From the NCBI GenBank assembly GCA_019636175.1, contig JAHBYC010000012.1:1-64000 (forward strand): 64,000 nucleotides of DNA, in the 5' to 3' direction. The position numbers were made by a program, and so were the translations under genes. Below the pieces are notes generated by a model, which ran no database searches, had not been told where the DNA came from, and saw only the letters and a program-made list of their open reading frames with translations. Shown here one piece after another: positions 1 through 8,795 of this stretch; positions within the stretch are counted from its first letter, which is position 1; each line of letters begins with the position of its first letter. This stretch comes from Caulobacter sp. (GTDB lineage Bacteria > Pseudomonadota > Alphaproteobacteria > Caulobacterales > Caulobacteraceae).

Positions 1-36
1 TCCCTTCCCTGCTGAAAAACGCCGCAACAGCGGTGA

Positions 37-59
37 AAAGCCCGGTCTTACCGGGGTTT
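37..59. terminator. weak hairpin upstream of sppA
   Basis: CCCGGT (41-46) and ACCGGG (50-55) form a stem around a three-base loop, flanked by AAA and TTT after one mismatch. It may terminate a gene lying left of the window. The T tract is short, so this is only a candidate. The rest of the first 130 bases shows nothing else I can assign. Confidence 0.3.
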
Positions 60-130
60 GTTGCGTCGTCTTCATTTGACCGCAACGTGCAAAGCTTTAG
101 CCTGCCGCGCAGAGTTTCCTGGGGATATCG

Positions 131-1915
131 ATGAAGCAGTTCCTCCTGACCGTCGCCGGCGTGTTCGTCGGCCTCCTCCTGTTCATGGTCGTCATTCCGA
201 CGATTCTCATCGCCGGACTGGTCGGCTCGGCCATGAAGAGCGCCGAGGGACCGGCGAGGCCATCGGCGGCGGTGCTGCAACTGGACCTGAGAGGCGGTCT
301 TTCCGACCAGGACTCGCAAAATCCCTTCGCCGCGTTCGGCGGCGGCGGCGATTCGGTGATCTCGATCATCGAGAAGCTCAAGGCCGCCGGCGCCGACGAC
401 CGGGTCAAGGGCGTGTTCGTGCGCCTGCCCGAGGGTGGCATGAGCCCCGCCGCCGCCGACGAACTGGCCCAGGCGTTCCGCCGCTTCCGCGCCACCGGCA
501 AGCCGATGATCGCCCACAGCCAGGGCCTCTATCCCTCCGGCGCGGTGACCTCCACCTACATGCTGGCGGCCTCCTCCGGCGAGGTGTGGATGCAGCCCGG
601 CGCGGCCTTCCAGGCGACCGGCATGGCCGTGGAGGACATGTTCTTCAAGCGCCTGTTCGACAAATACGGCGTGAAGGCCGACTTCGAGCAGCGCAAGGAA
701 TACAAGAACGCGGTCAATCCCTACCTGCATGACAACTACACCCCGGCCCACAAGGAGGCGCAGCTGTCCTGGATGGGGTCAATCTATCGCACCAGCCTGG
801 TCACCGCCGCCGGCGACCGCAAGATCGCGCCCGAGGAGATGGTGCGCGCCATCGAGGGCGGGCCGTGGTCGGCCGACCAGGCCCGCGAGCGCAAGCTGAT
901 CGACAAGGTCGGTCAGGTGAAGGACGCCTCCGACGCCCTGCTGGCCAAGGCGGGCAAGGGCGCCAAGCTGGTCGATTTCGACGAATACACGCCCAAGGCC
1001 TCGATGGGATCAGGCCAGACCATCGCGGTCATCGGCGCCGAAGGAGCGATCATGACCGGCGCCGGCGGCGGCGGCTCTCCGTTCGGTGGCGAGGAAACCG
1101 TCTGGTCCGACGAAATCTCCGACGCCTTCTACGAGGCGATCGAGGACAAGAACGTCAAGGCGATCGTCTTCCGCGTCTCCTCTCCCGGCGGCTCCGACAC
1201 CGCCTCCGAGCAGATCCTGGCGGCCGTCAAGGCGGCCCGGGCAGCCGGCAAGCCGGTGGTGGTCAGCATGGGGACCTATGCGGCCTCGGGCGGCTACTGG
1301 ATCTCGTCCCAGGCCGACAGGATCGTCGCCCAGCCCACGACCCTGACGGGGTCGATTGGCGTCTATGGCGGCAAGTTCGTGCTGGGCGACGCGCTCGGCC
1401 GTTTCGGGGTCGATGTGCGGGAGACGCGTGTCGGCGGCGAGTATGCCGACGCCTTCGGCACCCAGGACAATTTCAATCAGGCCCAGCGCGCGGCCTTCGC
1501 CGGCTGGATGGACACCATCTATGACGGCTTCGTCCAGCGCGTGGCCGAGGGCCGCAAGATGGAGCCCGCAAAGGTCAGGGAACTGGCCAAGGGCCGGGTC
1601 TGGACCGGCGCCCAGGCCCAGCAACTGGGGCTGGTGGATCGTCTCGGCGGCTTCTACGACGCCGTCGACGAGGCCAAGCGCCTGGCGGGCGTCAAGGGCG
1701 AGGTCAAGCTGAAGATGTTCGGCGGGCCCAAGTCGCCCTTCGAGGCCCTGGAGCGGCTGTTCGGCGTCAGCTCAACCTCGGTCAGGACCTTGGCCGCCGC
1801 GGCCTGGGTGTTCGGCGATCCGAGGGCGGAAGCGGCCATGGACCGTCTGGCCCAGGCGCGGCTGCGGGAACGCGGCGCCACGGTGCTGGCCCCCACGCCC
1901 CAGCTCGCGCGATAA
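131..1915 (+). CDS. sppA: signal peptide peptidase SppA, long (67K) type
   Basis: This 594-residue protein is a membrane-anchored serine protease of family S49 that degrades signal peptides left in the inner membrane after secretion. Residues 5-35 form one N-terminal transmembrane helix. Two tandem S49 domains follow, as in the long E. coli-type enzyme. The general-base lysine is expected at K192 in EYKNAVNP (first domain) and the nucleophile at S386 in YAASGGYWIS (second domain), matching the known Lys/Ser dyad split over the two halves. GGGG precedes the ATG at 131. It stands alone; the next 830 bases contain no gene. Function is assigned with confidence from motifs and length. Confidence 0.95.
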   Translation: MKQFLLTVAGVFVGLLLFMVVIPTILIAGLVGSAMKSAEGPARPSAAVLQLDLRGGLSDQDSQNPFAAFGGGGDSVISIIEKLKAAGADDRVKGVFVRLPEGGMSPAAADELAQAFRRFRATGKPMIAHSQGLYPSGAVTSTYMLAASSGEVWMQPGAAFQATGMAVEDMFFKRLFDKYGVKADFEQRKEYKNAVNPYLHDNYTPAHKEAQLSWMGSIYRTSLVTAAGDRKIAPEEMVRAIEGGPWSADQARERKLIDKVGQVKDASDALLAKAGKGAKLVDFDEYTPKASMGSGQTIAVIGAEGAIMTGAGGGGSPFGGEETVWSDEISDAFYEAIEDKNVKAIVFRVSSPGGSDTASEQILAAVKAARAAGKPVVVSMGTYAASGGYWISSQADRIVAQPTTLTGSIGVYGGKFVLGDALGRFGVDVRETRVGGEYADAFGTQDNFNQAQRAAFAGWMDTIYDGFVQRVAEGRKMEPAKVRELAKGRVWTGAQAQQLGLVDRLGGFYDAVDEAKRLAGVKGEVKLKMFGGPKSPFEALERLFGVSSTSVRTLAAAAWVFGDPRAEAAMDRLAQARLRERGATVLAPTPQLAR

Positions 1916-2045
1916 GCGCCCCTGCCCTGTCGTGCGAAGGCGCGGCGGGGCTGACCGGGCCATGAGCGCGGGCGGATCGGGGCGGCTCGTTCACGCCCCG
2001 AGGGCGGCCTGTGATCTGAGACTGTCCTGCACCGCCTGCGGTCTC

Positions 2046-2585
2046 GCGGCTGGGCCCCGGCCTACGCCGGGGTGGCGGGCTTGTGGCCAGTTTCCCGTTC
2101 GAGCCTGAATCCCGGCCTGGAAGTCCGCGCCTGATCTTGAATGGGTCATCCTGCACCGCCGGCGTTCACGCGGCTGGGCCCCGGCCTTCGCCGGGGTAGC
2201 GGACGAATGGGTGGCTGCTGGCAACCAACGGACAGCCGGTCCGGGCGGCCGTGCCGGACCTTGACGCCGAGAGCCCGCATCGCCCGCGTCCATGGGGCTG
2301 GGCCCCGGCCTTCGCCGGGGAGGCGGGCTTGGGGCCGGTTTCCGGTTCGAGACTGAAGCCCGGCCTGGAAGTCCGCGCCTGATCTTGAATGGGTCATCCT
2401 GCACCGCCGGCATTCACGCGGCTGGGCCCCGGCCTTCGCCGGGGTAGCGGGCTTGAGGGTGGCTGCTGGCAAGTAGCGGCCAGCTGGTCCGGGCGGCCGT
2501 GTCGGACCTTGACGCCGAGAGCCCGCATCGCCCGCGTCCATGGGGCTGGGCCCCGGCCTTGGCCGGGGAGGCGGGCTTGGGAGGC
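2046..2585. repeat. five REP-like palindromes at exact 124-base spacing
   Basis: The core TGGGCCCCGGCC-T-ncGCCGGGG occurs at 2051, 2175, 2299, 2423 and 2547, each exactly 124 bases after the last. Each core can fold into a GC-rich hairpin (CCCCGGC/GCCGGGG). Flanks alternate between two types, so the sequence also repeats with a 248-base period: the CCCGGCCTGGAAGTCCGCG block at 2111 recurs at 2359. The array fills the gap between sppA and the convergent TonB receptor gene. It resembles alphaproteobacterial REP elements amplified in tandem. No credible gene lies in 1916-2688. Confidence 0.85.
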
Positions 2586-2688
2586 GGCTGCCGCTGGAAA
2601 GCTGAGGACGGGTCCCGGACCGCTGAGGTCCGGGTGGATGCCTCAAGGCGCACGACGTCAGGGAGGAATTCGGGACGGGGCGGACAAG

Positions 2689-2720
2689 GAAAAGGCCGGC
2701 GGGGTTTCCCCCGCCGGCCT
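2689..2720 (-). terminator. rho-independent terminator of the first TonB receptor gene
   Basis: AGGCCGGCGGGG (2693-2704) pairs perfectly with CCCCGCCGGCCT (2709-2720) around a four-base loop. Read on the minus strand, the stem is followed by TTTT. It lies about 30 bases past the stop codon of the receptor gene. Confidence 0.85.
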
Positions 2721-2749
2721 CTCCGGTCACTCGGATTGTGACGCTGGAA

Positions 2750-5700
2750 CTACCAGCGCTTGGTGATCGCGATGAAGGCGCGACGACCACGAACGTCGTA
2801 GAGGTTCAGAGCGGCGGTGCCGCTGCGGAACTGGCCGGCCGAAGCGGACGGCGGACGCTCGTCGAACAGGTTCTGGATACCGGCCTGGAAGGTCCAGTCA
2901 TCCATCTTCCGCCGAACCGACAGCGAGTGGTAGGCAGTGAACTCGGCGTACTGCTTGTAGTAGACGCAGTAGTTGTTCGGCGCGTTACAGTTGGTGGTGT
3001 TGATGCCGTTCGGCAGGTCCGCGTAGCGGCTGTAGGCGAAGACGTCGCCACCGAAGGTTTCGGTGTCAGACTGCTTGCCGATCAGGTCGGTGTTCCAGAA
3101 CACGGTCCAGTCGCCGCGGTCGAAGCGCAGGGACATGGTGCCCGTGAAGTCCGGCTCGGTGGTGGTGCCGTTGTAGTCTTCCGTGGCGGCGCCGCCGAGG
3201 AGGGTGGTGGTGTCCTTCGTCTGCCAGGTGAACTGGCCGTCGAAGGTCAGGCGACCCACATCGAACTCATGCTGGTAGCGCAGGGTCAGGTCGATCCCGC
3301 GGTTGATCTGCTCGGCGACGTTCACATAGCTGTTGTTGATCGTCAGGATCTGGTTCGGACGCAGCGGATCGGTCGCCGGAGCCCGGGTGAGCAGGGTGCA
3401 GAAGGGGTCGGTGGGGTAGCTGTTCGACGAGTAGCACTGGTAGGCGATGTTGGCCGACCCGAACTGACGGATTTCGTCGTTCACCTTGTAGTCGAAGTAT
3501 TCCACGGCAACCGACAGGTCGATGAAGCTGGGGGTCCAGATCACGCCAACCGTGTAGGCGTCGGAGGTTTCAGCGTTCAGGACGCCCGCGCCGCCACCGG
3601 TGGTGACCAGGACGCTGGAGCCGGTCGGGATGTAGCCGATCGGAACGCCGGCCGCCGCACAGTTGGCCTGGATCAGCGGGTTGGGGTTGTCTTCGTAGGT
3701 GCCGCAGGGATCGACGGCGCCCTGGTTGGTGAAGCTGGTCTGGTTGGCCAGGTACAGCTCATACAGGGCCGGGGCGCGGAAGGAGGTGCCCTTCGAACCG
3801 CGGATCCGCCAGGACGGGGTGATCTGCCAGTTCAGACCCAGCTTGTAGGTCGAACCGCTGCCGTAGCTGTCGTAGTCGGTGTAACGACCCGACACCTGGG
3901 CATCCAGGCTTTCAATGCCCGGCAGGCCCTTCAGGATCGGGATTTCCAGTTCGCCGAAGGTTTCATAGACGCTGTCCGAACCCTTGGTGCGGCCGGCGGC
4001 CGTGGAACCCCAGAGGTTGCCGGCGGCTTCGTCGAAGCCCGGCTGGTCGTCGATCTGATCCTTGCGGTAGGTGACGCCGAAGGCGGCGCCGAGCGGACCG
4101 GCCGGCAGGTTGAACAGGTCGCCGGAGATCGACGCTTCAACCATGTCCTGCTTGTAGGTGGTGTTGCCGTATTGGTGGGTGAACAGGAAGGCGCGCTCGG
4201 CGTCGTTGAACTGACCTTCGAGGATGCGCTTCGCGGTCCAGTCGATGCCGCCCGGGAGAGCGGTACAGCTGTAGCCCGAGATGTTGCCCGCACCCGCGCC
4301 CGGATCGACGCAGGGAGCAGTCCCGAGACGGCCGGTCACGGCCAGAACACGGTCGTTGTAGATGATGTCGGTGCCGTAGTCGGCGTCCGAGTCGCTGTGC
4401 TGGTAGTAGACGTCCCAGCTGAAGCGACCGATATCGCCACGCAGGCCGACAACGGTGCGCCAGTAGTCAACAGTCTGGTCGCGGTCGGACTTCAGCGGGA
4501 TGATCGGCAGGAAATTGCCGCCGGCCGGAGCGAAAGCCGCTTTACGGGTCGCGTCGAGACCGAGGTAGGTCGACGGAACCGTCGGGAAGAACTGACGGGC
4601 GCCGTACTGGGTCGATTCGCGGCGGTTGATCAGGAATTCGCCGTAGGCTTCGACGGTCGGGGCGATATCGAACCCGCCGCTGAAGTAGGCGCTGGTGACC
4701 TTCGCCGGGCTCAGGATCGAGGCCCGCTGGCTCGGCCAGGCGTCATAGTGACCGTAGGGGAAGGTCGCAGGGTAGCCGGAGCGACCCTGACGGGCGAACA
4801 GATCGCCACCGACCGACGCGGGCGCGTTGTTGCCCTGGGCGGCGGTGGGGTAGGTGACGCCGGCGTCCTGGTAGATCACGTCGCCGAAGGACGGGGTCCG
4901 CAGAACGCGCGAGAACAGGCCGTAGCACTTGTACTGGTCGTTGGCGTAGGGCTGGCCGGGGTCGGTGTTGGGATAGTCAACCCGGGCGCCCTTCTTGTAG
5001 CCGGTGCCGCTGAACAGGTAGTCGGCCGAGCAGGCGGTGTCGTCGCGATCACCGCGGTGCAGAACCTTGCTGTCGCGATAGTCGAACGAGGCGTTGATGT
5101 AGCCGCGGTCGAAGGTCATGCCCCAGGAGCCGTTCAGACGGTACTGCTCGCCGCCCGTCTCGAACGGGACGTTGGCGTAGGCGTTCAGCTCGATGCCGTC
5201 GAGGTTGGTCTTGGTGATGATGTTGATAACGCCGGCGACGGCGTCGGAGCCGTAGATCGACGAGGCGCCGTCCTTCAGGATCTCGTAGCGCTCGACGATC
5301 GAGCTCGGGATCACGTTCAGGTCGACGGGGCCGACGGTGCCGCGGGTGCCGGCGGGGCCGACGCGCTTGCCGTTCAGCAGAACCAGGGTGCGGGTGGCGC
5401 CCAAACCGCGCAGCGAGATGGTGTTGGCGCCGGGGCCGCCATCGGTCACGTAGCCGGTCAGCTGGTTGTTCACCTGGAACGAACCGCTGGCGATCGAGGA
5501 CTGCTGGAGGATTTCAGCGGTGTCGACGAGACCTTCGAGGGTCGACTGCTCGGAGGTGATCACCTGGATCGGCGAGGAGCTGGTGAACTCCGAGCGCTTG
5601 ATGCGCGATCCGGTGATGACCAGGGCGGAGACGTCGCCGTCATCTTCATCTTCATCGTCGGCCGCGGTCGTGGCGGCGGTCGTCGACTGGGCGGCCGGAG

Positions 5701-5794
5701 CCGTTTGAGCCGAGGCGACAGTCGGAGCGACCAGAGCCGCGGCGGCGAGGCCAGCGATAACGGTCGTTCCAAACAAAAACTTGCGATCCAGCAT
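2750..5794 (-). CDS. TonB-dependent outer-membrane receptor (first)
   Basis: This is an outer-membrane beta-barrel that imports a scarce substrate using TonB energy. The chosen ATG at 5794 gives MLDRKFLFGTT plus a hydrophobic stretch ending in VASAQ, a clean signal peptide; GGGGAAAG lies upstream. An open frame continues 30 codons further but would bury the signal. After an acidic linker (DDEDEDDGD) comes the plug domain, with VITGSRI, SLRGLGATRTLVLLNGKR and SIYGSDAVAGVINII. The roughly 800-residue barrel ends in ITKRW with the terminal aromatic residue expected for Bam-dependent assembly. Total length is 1014 residues. It is divergent from a secreted S9 peptidase, which suggests a peptide substrate by inference only. 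Confidence 0.93.
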   Translation of the reverse strand: MLDRKFLFGTTVIAGLAAAALVAPTVASAQTAPAAQSTTAATTAADDEDEDDGDVSALVITGSRIKRSEFTSSSPIQVITSEQSTLEGLVDTAEILQQSSIASGSFQVNNQLTGYVTDGGPGANTISLRGLGATRTLVLLNGKRVGPAGTRGTVGPVDLNVIPSSIVERYEILKDGASSIYGSDAVAGVINIITKTNLDGIELNAYANVPFETGGEQYRLNGSWGMTFDRGYINASFDYRDSKVLHRGDRDDTACSADYLFSGTGYKKGARVDYPNTDPGQPYANDQYKCYGLFSRVLRTPSFGDVIYQDAGVTYPTAAQGNNAPASVGGDLFARQGRSGYPATFPYGHYDAWPSQRASILSPAKVTSAYFSGGFDIAPTVEAYGEFLINRRESTQYGARQFFPTVPSTYLGLDATRKAAFAPAGGNFLPIIPLKSDRDQTVDYWRTVVGLRGDIGRFSWDVYYQHSDSDADYGTDIIYNDRVLAVTGRLGTAPCVDPGAGAGNISGYSCTALPGGIDWTAKRILEGQFNDAERAFLFTHQYGNTTYKQDMVEASISGDLFNLPAGPLGAAFGVTYRKDQIDDQPGFDEAAGNLWGSTAAGRTKGSDSVYETFGELEIPILKGLPGIESLDAQVSGRYTDYDSYGSGSTYKLGLNWQITPSWRIRGSKGTSFRAPALYELYLANQTSFTNQGAVDPCGTYEDNPNPLIQANCAAAGVPIGYIPTGSSVLVTTGGGAGVLNAETSDAYTVGVIWTPSFIDLSVAVEYFDYKVNDEIRQFGSANIAYQCYSSNSYPTDPFCTLLTRAPATDPLRPNQILTINNSYVNVAEQINRGIDLTLRYQHEFDVGRLTFDGQFTWQTKDTTTLLGGAATEDYNGTTTEPDFTGTMSLRFDRGDWTVFWNTDLIGKQSDTETFGGDVFAYSRYADLPNGINTTNCNAPNNYCVYYKQYAEFTAYHSLSVRRKMDDWTFQAGIQNLFDERPPSASAGQFRSGTAALNLYDVRGRRAFIAITKRW

Positions 5795-6156
5795 GTTGAG
5801 CACTTTCCCCAGTAGCCCGAGTGATCCCACGGCCGCACAGACGGCCAGCCACGGAACACGAGGCTCCGCGAGGTTCGCCGACACTAGGCAGCTTCACCGG
5901 GCGTCACAACAATGATGACGCCTTTGGGGCCATTCGTCATGGGGGCGTTACAATCTCGCCACAGTTTGACGAGCCGGCGCCCGATTTCGACGGGAGGCCG
6001 ACAATGGCGCCGGGTTAAGATTGGCTTGGCCCACGGGGATTTCCGGCTAGATTGGTCCCTGAGCGGGAAGGCTTGGGCGGTTTTGAGCGAAATACCATCG
6101 TTCCACGCCAGAGTTTCCCCTATCGCGCGAGCGGCCACAAACCTCGAGGTTACACA
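5795..6156. promoter_or_regulatory. divergent promoter region with inverted repeat
   Basis: These 362 bases separate the receptor gene (leftward) from the S9 peptidase gene (rightward) and must hold both promoters. GGCGTCA (5900-5906) and TGACGCC (5916-5922) form a perfect 7-base inverted repeat that could be an operator or short hairpin. I see no convincing -35/-10 pair and no gene. Confidence 0.45.
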
Positions 6157-8157
6157 GTGAAAAACAGTCTTAGGAGTCTCGGCCTGGCGATCGCCCTGGC
6201 CCTAACGGGAGGCCTCGGCGCCGCCCCGACCGCCTTCGCCCAGACCCCGCCGAGCGCCGACGCCTTCGGGCGTCAGGCGGCCATTGGCGGCGTGTCGCTG
6301 TCGCCGGACGGCAAGCATATCGCCGCCATCTCGTCCCCCGACGGCATCAAGAGCTATGTCACCATCTGGCGCACCGACGCGATGGACCAGAAGCCGGTCA
6401 TCCTGGGATGCGGCGACAAGTCGGACTGTATGAGCGTGCGATTCGTAAAGAGCGACCGCATCGCCATGACCGTTCGCCAGACCTACACCAGCGGCTCGAC
6501 GAGCGGGCACCTGTTCCGCACCTTCATCAGCGATGTCGAGGGCAAGAGCTTCCGCGACGCCTCCGGCGAGATCGACCAGAACGAGGGCGGCTTTGTCGCG
6601 GTGGTCAACACCCTGCCCAAGGACCCCAACAACATCCTGGTGAGCATCCGTGGCGACCTCTACAAGCTGAACGTCTACAAGTTCACCAAGGGGCGGGTGT
6701 ACACCGGATCGGACAAGTTCGGCGGCGAGCAGTTTGACCTCGACGGCGAGGTCCGCGCCCGTCAGTCGGTCGATTTCGACAACGGCAAGGTCTACATCGC
6801 CCAGTGGATCCGCAACACCAACGGTAACTGGGAAGAGCACTTCCGCTGGTACGCGGCCGACCGCGAGCCGAAGGAAATTGTCGGCTTCACCAGCGATCCC
6901 AACCTGATCTACGTCCAGACCAATGAGGGCCAGGACAAGGTCGGCATCTTCCTCTACGACATCGCCGCCCGGAAGATCGTCGAACCGGCTTTCCAGATTC
7001 CGCTGTTTGACGCCACCGGCCTGCGCCGCTCGCGCGCGCCGGCCGACTTTGGCCGCCTTCTCGGCTTTACCTATGACGCCGCGACCACCGAGACCTACTG
7101 GGTCGACGGCAAGATGGCGTCCATCGCCAAGGGCCTGCGCAAGGCGTTCGGCATCAACACCAACACCGTCAACTGGGTCGATATCGCCACCGGCGAGAAG
7201 ACCCGCTTCAAGGTCGCCGACGGCGCCGATGTCGAGATGACCAGCTGGTCCGACGACATGAAGTACGTCATCGTCGTCAAGTCCGGCTCAAACCAGCCGC
7301 CGGAGTACTATCTGCTGACCGACGGAACCAAGGTCACCTTGCTGGGCAAGTCCCGCCCGTGGCTGGACACCAGCACCCTGGGCGACACCACCCTGGTGCA
7401 GTATCCGGCCCGCGACGGCCTGATGGTGCCGGGCTTCCTGACCAAGCCCAAGGCCTCGATCTACGGCCCGGGCCCCTACCCGACCATCATCCTGCCCCAC
7501 GGCGGCCCCTGGTCGCGTGACGACATGGGCTGGGATTTCAGCGGCTGGGTGCAGTACTTCGCCGCCCGCGGCTATGTGGTGCTGCAGCCGCAGTATCGCG
7601 GTTCGGAAGGCTGGGGCCAGAAGCTGTGGCGCGCCGGCGACTCCGAATGGGGTCAAAAGATGCAGGACGACATGGACGACGGCGCCAAGTGGCTGATCGA
7701 ACAGAAGATCGCCGCGCCTGACCGGATCGCCATGCACGGCTACAGCTATGGCGGCTACGCGGCCATGGCCGCCTCGGTGCGCCCCAACGGCATCTACCAG
7801 TGCTCGGTGGCCGGCGCCGGCGTGGCGGAGCTGGAAAGCTTCCGCGAGCGCAACAACCAGAACCGCATCCAGCGGGAATTCCAGCGTCCGACCGTCAATG
7901 GTCTGGAGCCGCTGGATCACGCCGGGGAGATCAAGATCCCGATCTTCCTCTACCACGGCGACCGCGACACCAACGTGCCGATCGAGCAATCGGAACGCTT
8001 CGTCGCCGCGGCCCAGAAGTCCGGCCAGCCAGTCAAGTTCCTCAAGCTGAAGGACATGGGCCACAGCGGAAACACCTGGATGTCCGGCCAGATCGCCGAG
8101 GTGCTGACCGCGGTGGACAACTATCTGCGGACCGAATGCGGGCCTGGCGGCCTCTAG
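6157..8157 (+). CDS. secreted S9 family prolyl oligopeptidase-like peptidase
   Basis: This alpha/beta-hydrolase peptidase probably cleaves oligopeptides in the periplasm. The GTG at 6157 is preferred because it gives VKNSLRSLGLAIALALTGG with a signal peptide ending near AFAQ, and GAGG lies eight bases upstream; the frame is open further 5'. Residues about 40-400 form the seven-bladed propeller-like region and the C-terminal 250 residues the hydrolase. The catalytic triad is visible: S530 in GYSYGGY, D604 in HGDRDTNVP and H636 in MGHSG. The protein is 666 residues, typical of S9C/S9 bacterial enzymes. Its gene is divergent from a TonB receptor, and a strong terminator follows. Confidence 0.92.
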   Translation: MKNSLRSLGLAIALALTGGLGAAPTAFAQTPPSADAFGRQAAIGGVSLSPDGKHIAAISSPDGIKSYVTIWRTDAMDQKPVILGCGDKSDCMSVRFVKSDRIAMTVRQTYTSGSTSGHLFRTFISDVEGKSFRDASGEIDQNEGGFVAVVNTLPKDPNNILVSIRGDLYKLNVYKFTKGRVYTGSDKFGGEQFDLDGEVRARQSVDFDNGKVYIAQWIRNTNGNWEEHFRWYAADREPKEIVGFTSDPNLIYVQTNEGQDKVGIFLYDIAARKIVEPAFQIPLFDATGLRRSRAPADFGRLLGFTYDAATTETYWVDGKMASIAKGLRKAFGINTNTVNWVDIATGEKTRFKVADGADVEMTSWSDDMKYVIVVKSGSNQPPEYYLLTDGTKVTLLGKSRPWLDTSTLGDTTLVQYPARDGLMVPGFLTKPKASIYGPGPYPTIILPHGGPWSRDDMGWDFSGWVQYFAARGYVVLQPQYRGSEGWGQKLWRAGDSEWGQKMQDDMDDGAKWLIEQKIAAPDRIAMHGYSYGGYAAMAASVRPNGIYQCSVAGAGVAELESFRERNNQNRIQREFQRPTVNGLEPLDHAGEIKIPIFLYHGDRDTNVPIEQSERFVAAAQKSGQPVKFLKLKDMGHSGNTWMSGQIAEVLTAVDNYLRTECGPGGL

Positions 8158-8180
8158 GCTCCAGTCCATTGAAGACCTGA

Positions 8181-8210
8181 AAGGGCGGGGAGCAATCCCC
8201 GCCCTTTTTT
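8181..8210 (+). terminator. rho-independent terminator after the S9 peptidase gene
   Basis: AAGGGCGGGGA (8181-8191) and TCCCCGCCCTT (8196-8206) form a perfect 11-base stem with a GCAA loop, and the T run extends to 8210. It starts 23 bases after the stop codon. Confidence 0.93.
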
Positions 8211-8742
8211 CTTGGCTGTGGCGGCTTCCTGACCGTCACATGGCGGAGGCGGAGGCGGATTGGCGGCAGACCCGCCGGCTCAATTGGCCCTCCGAGCGAG
8301 AGCCGTGAGTCGACGCGCCATCACGGTCCTCTGGCGGATCGCAGAAGCGCGCTGAGCGCTGCACCCCACGTTGCCAGCCCTCAAACTGCGCCTGGCGGCC
8401 GCCTCACTCGCGGCTCCGATCCAGGTCCGCCGTCGCTGCCAGCCGTCCAGCCTGGATGGCGCGCGGCCGTGCCCCAGACGTCGGGGGCAGGATGGAATGA
8501 AAAGACGCTGTCGCGATGTGGAGAGATCGGCCCGAAATACGGTGGCCGGGCCCGCACCCGACAGCCCGTCGTTCCGCCCCCTCCCCTTCGGCCAGGATGA
8601 CCGAGGGACGCCCGGCGGCCCGCGGCGGGAACGGAGGGCGGGTCCGTGACAGGCGAGGACGGTTCGAAAGGAGCTGACCAGGACCTCGCGCGGCGCGGTC
8701 AGATCAAGCATGGCGCGGCGCCGGAGCAGCGCCCAAACGAAA
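8211..8742. other. intergenic stretch without a recognisable gene
   Basis: About 530 bases lie between two terminators. An open frame exists on the minus strand (8280-8711), but its translation is arginine/proline-rich with no family resemblance and no ribosome binding site that I can defend. The piece around 8575-8640 resembles degraded REP-like repeat sequence. Confidence 0.4.
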
Positions 8743-8767
8743 GGCGGCGGGCCAATGGCCCGCCGCC
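8743..8767 (-). terminator. terminator of the second TonB receptor gene
   Basis: GGCGGCGGGCC (8743-8753) and GGCCCGCCGCC (8757-8767) form a perfect 11-base stem with a three-base loop. On the minus strand it is followed by TTTCGTTT. It lies 28 bases past the receptor stop codon. Confidence 0.85.
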
Positions 8768-8795
8768 TCCGTAGTCTTCTTCAACCTTGAAGGAC

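Noticed and set aside
2046..2585. Possible CRISPR array
   Set aside because: The repeat period is 124 bases with related, not unique, sequence between cores, and no cas genes are nearby.
2738..5815. A very long open frame on the plus strand opposite the first TonB receptor gene
   Set aside because: Val/Gly/Asp/Arg-rich translation without any family features; high GC leaves the strand opposite real genes open. The same applies to 8787-11777 opposite the second receptor.
8280..8711. Minus-strand open frame between terminators
   Set aside because: Arg/Pro-rich, no ribosome binding site, no recognisable domain; resembles repeat-derived intergenic DNA.
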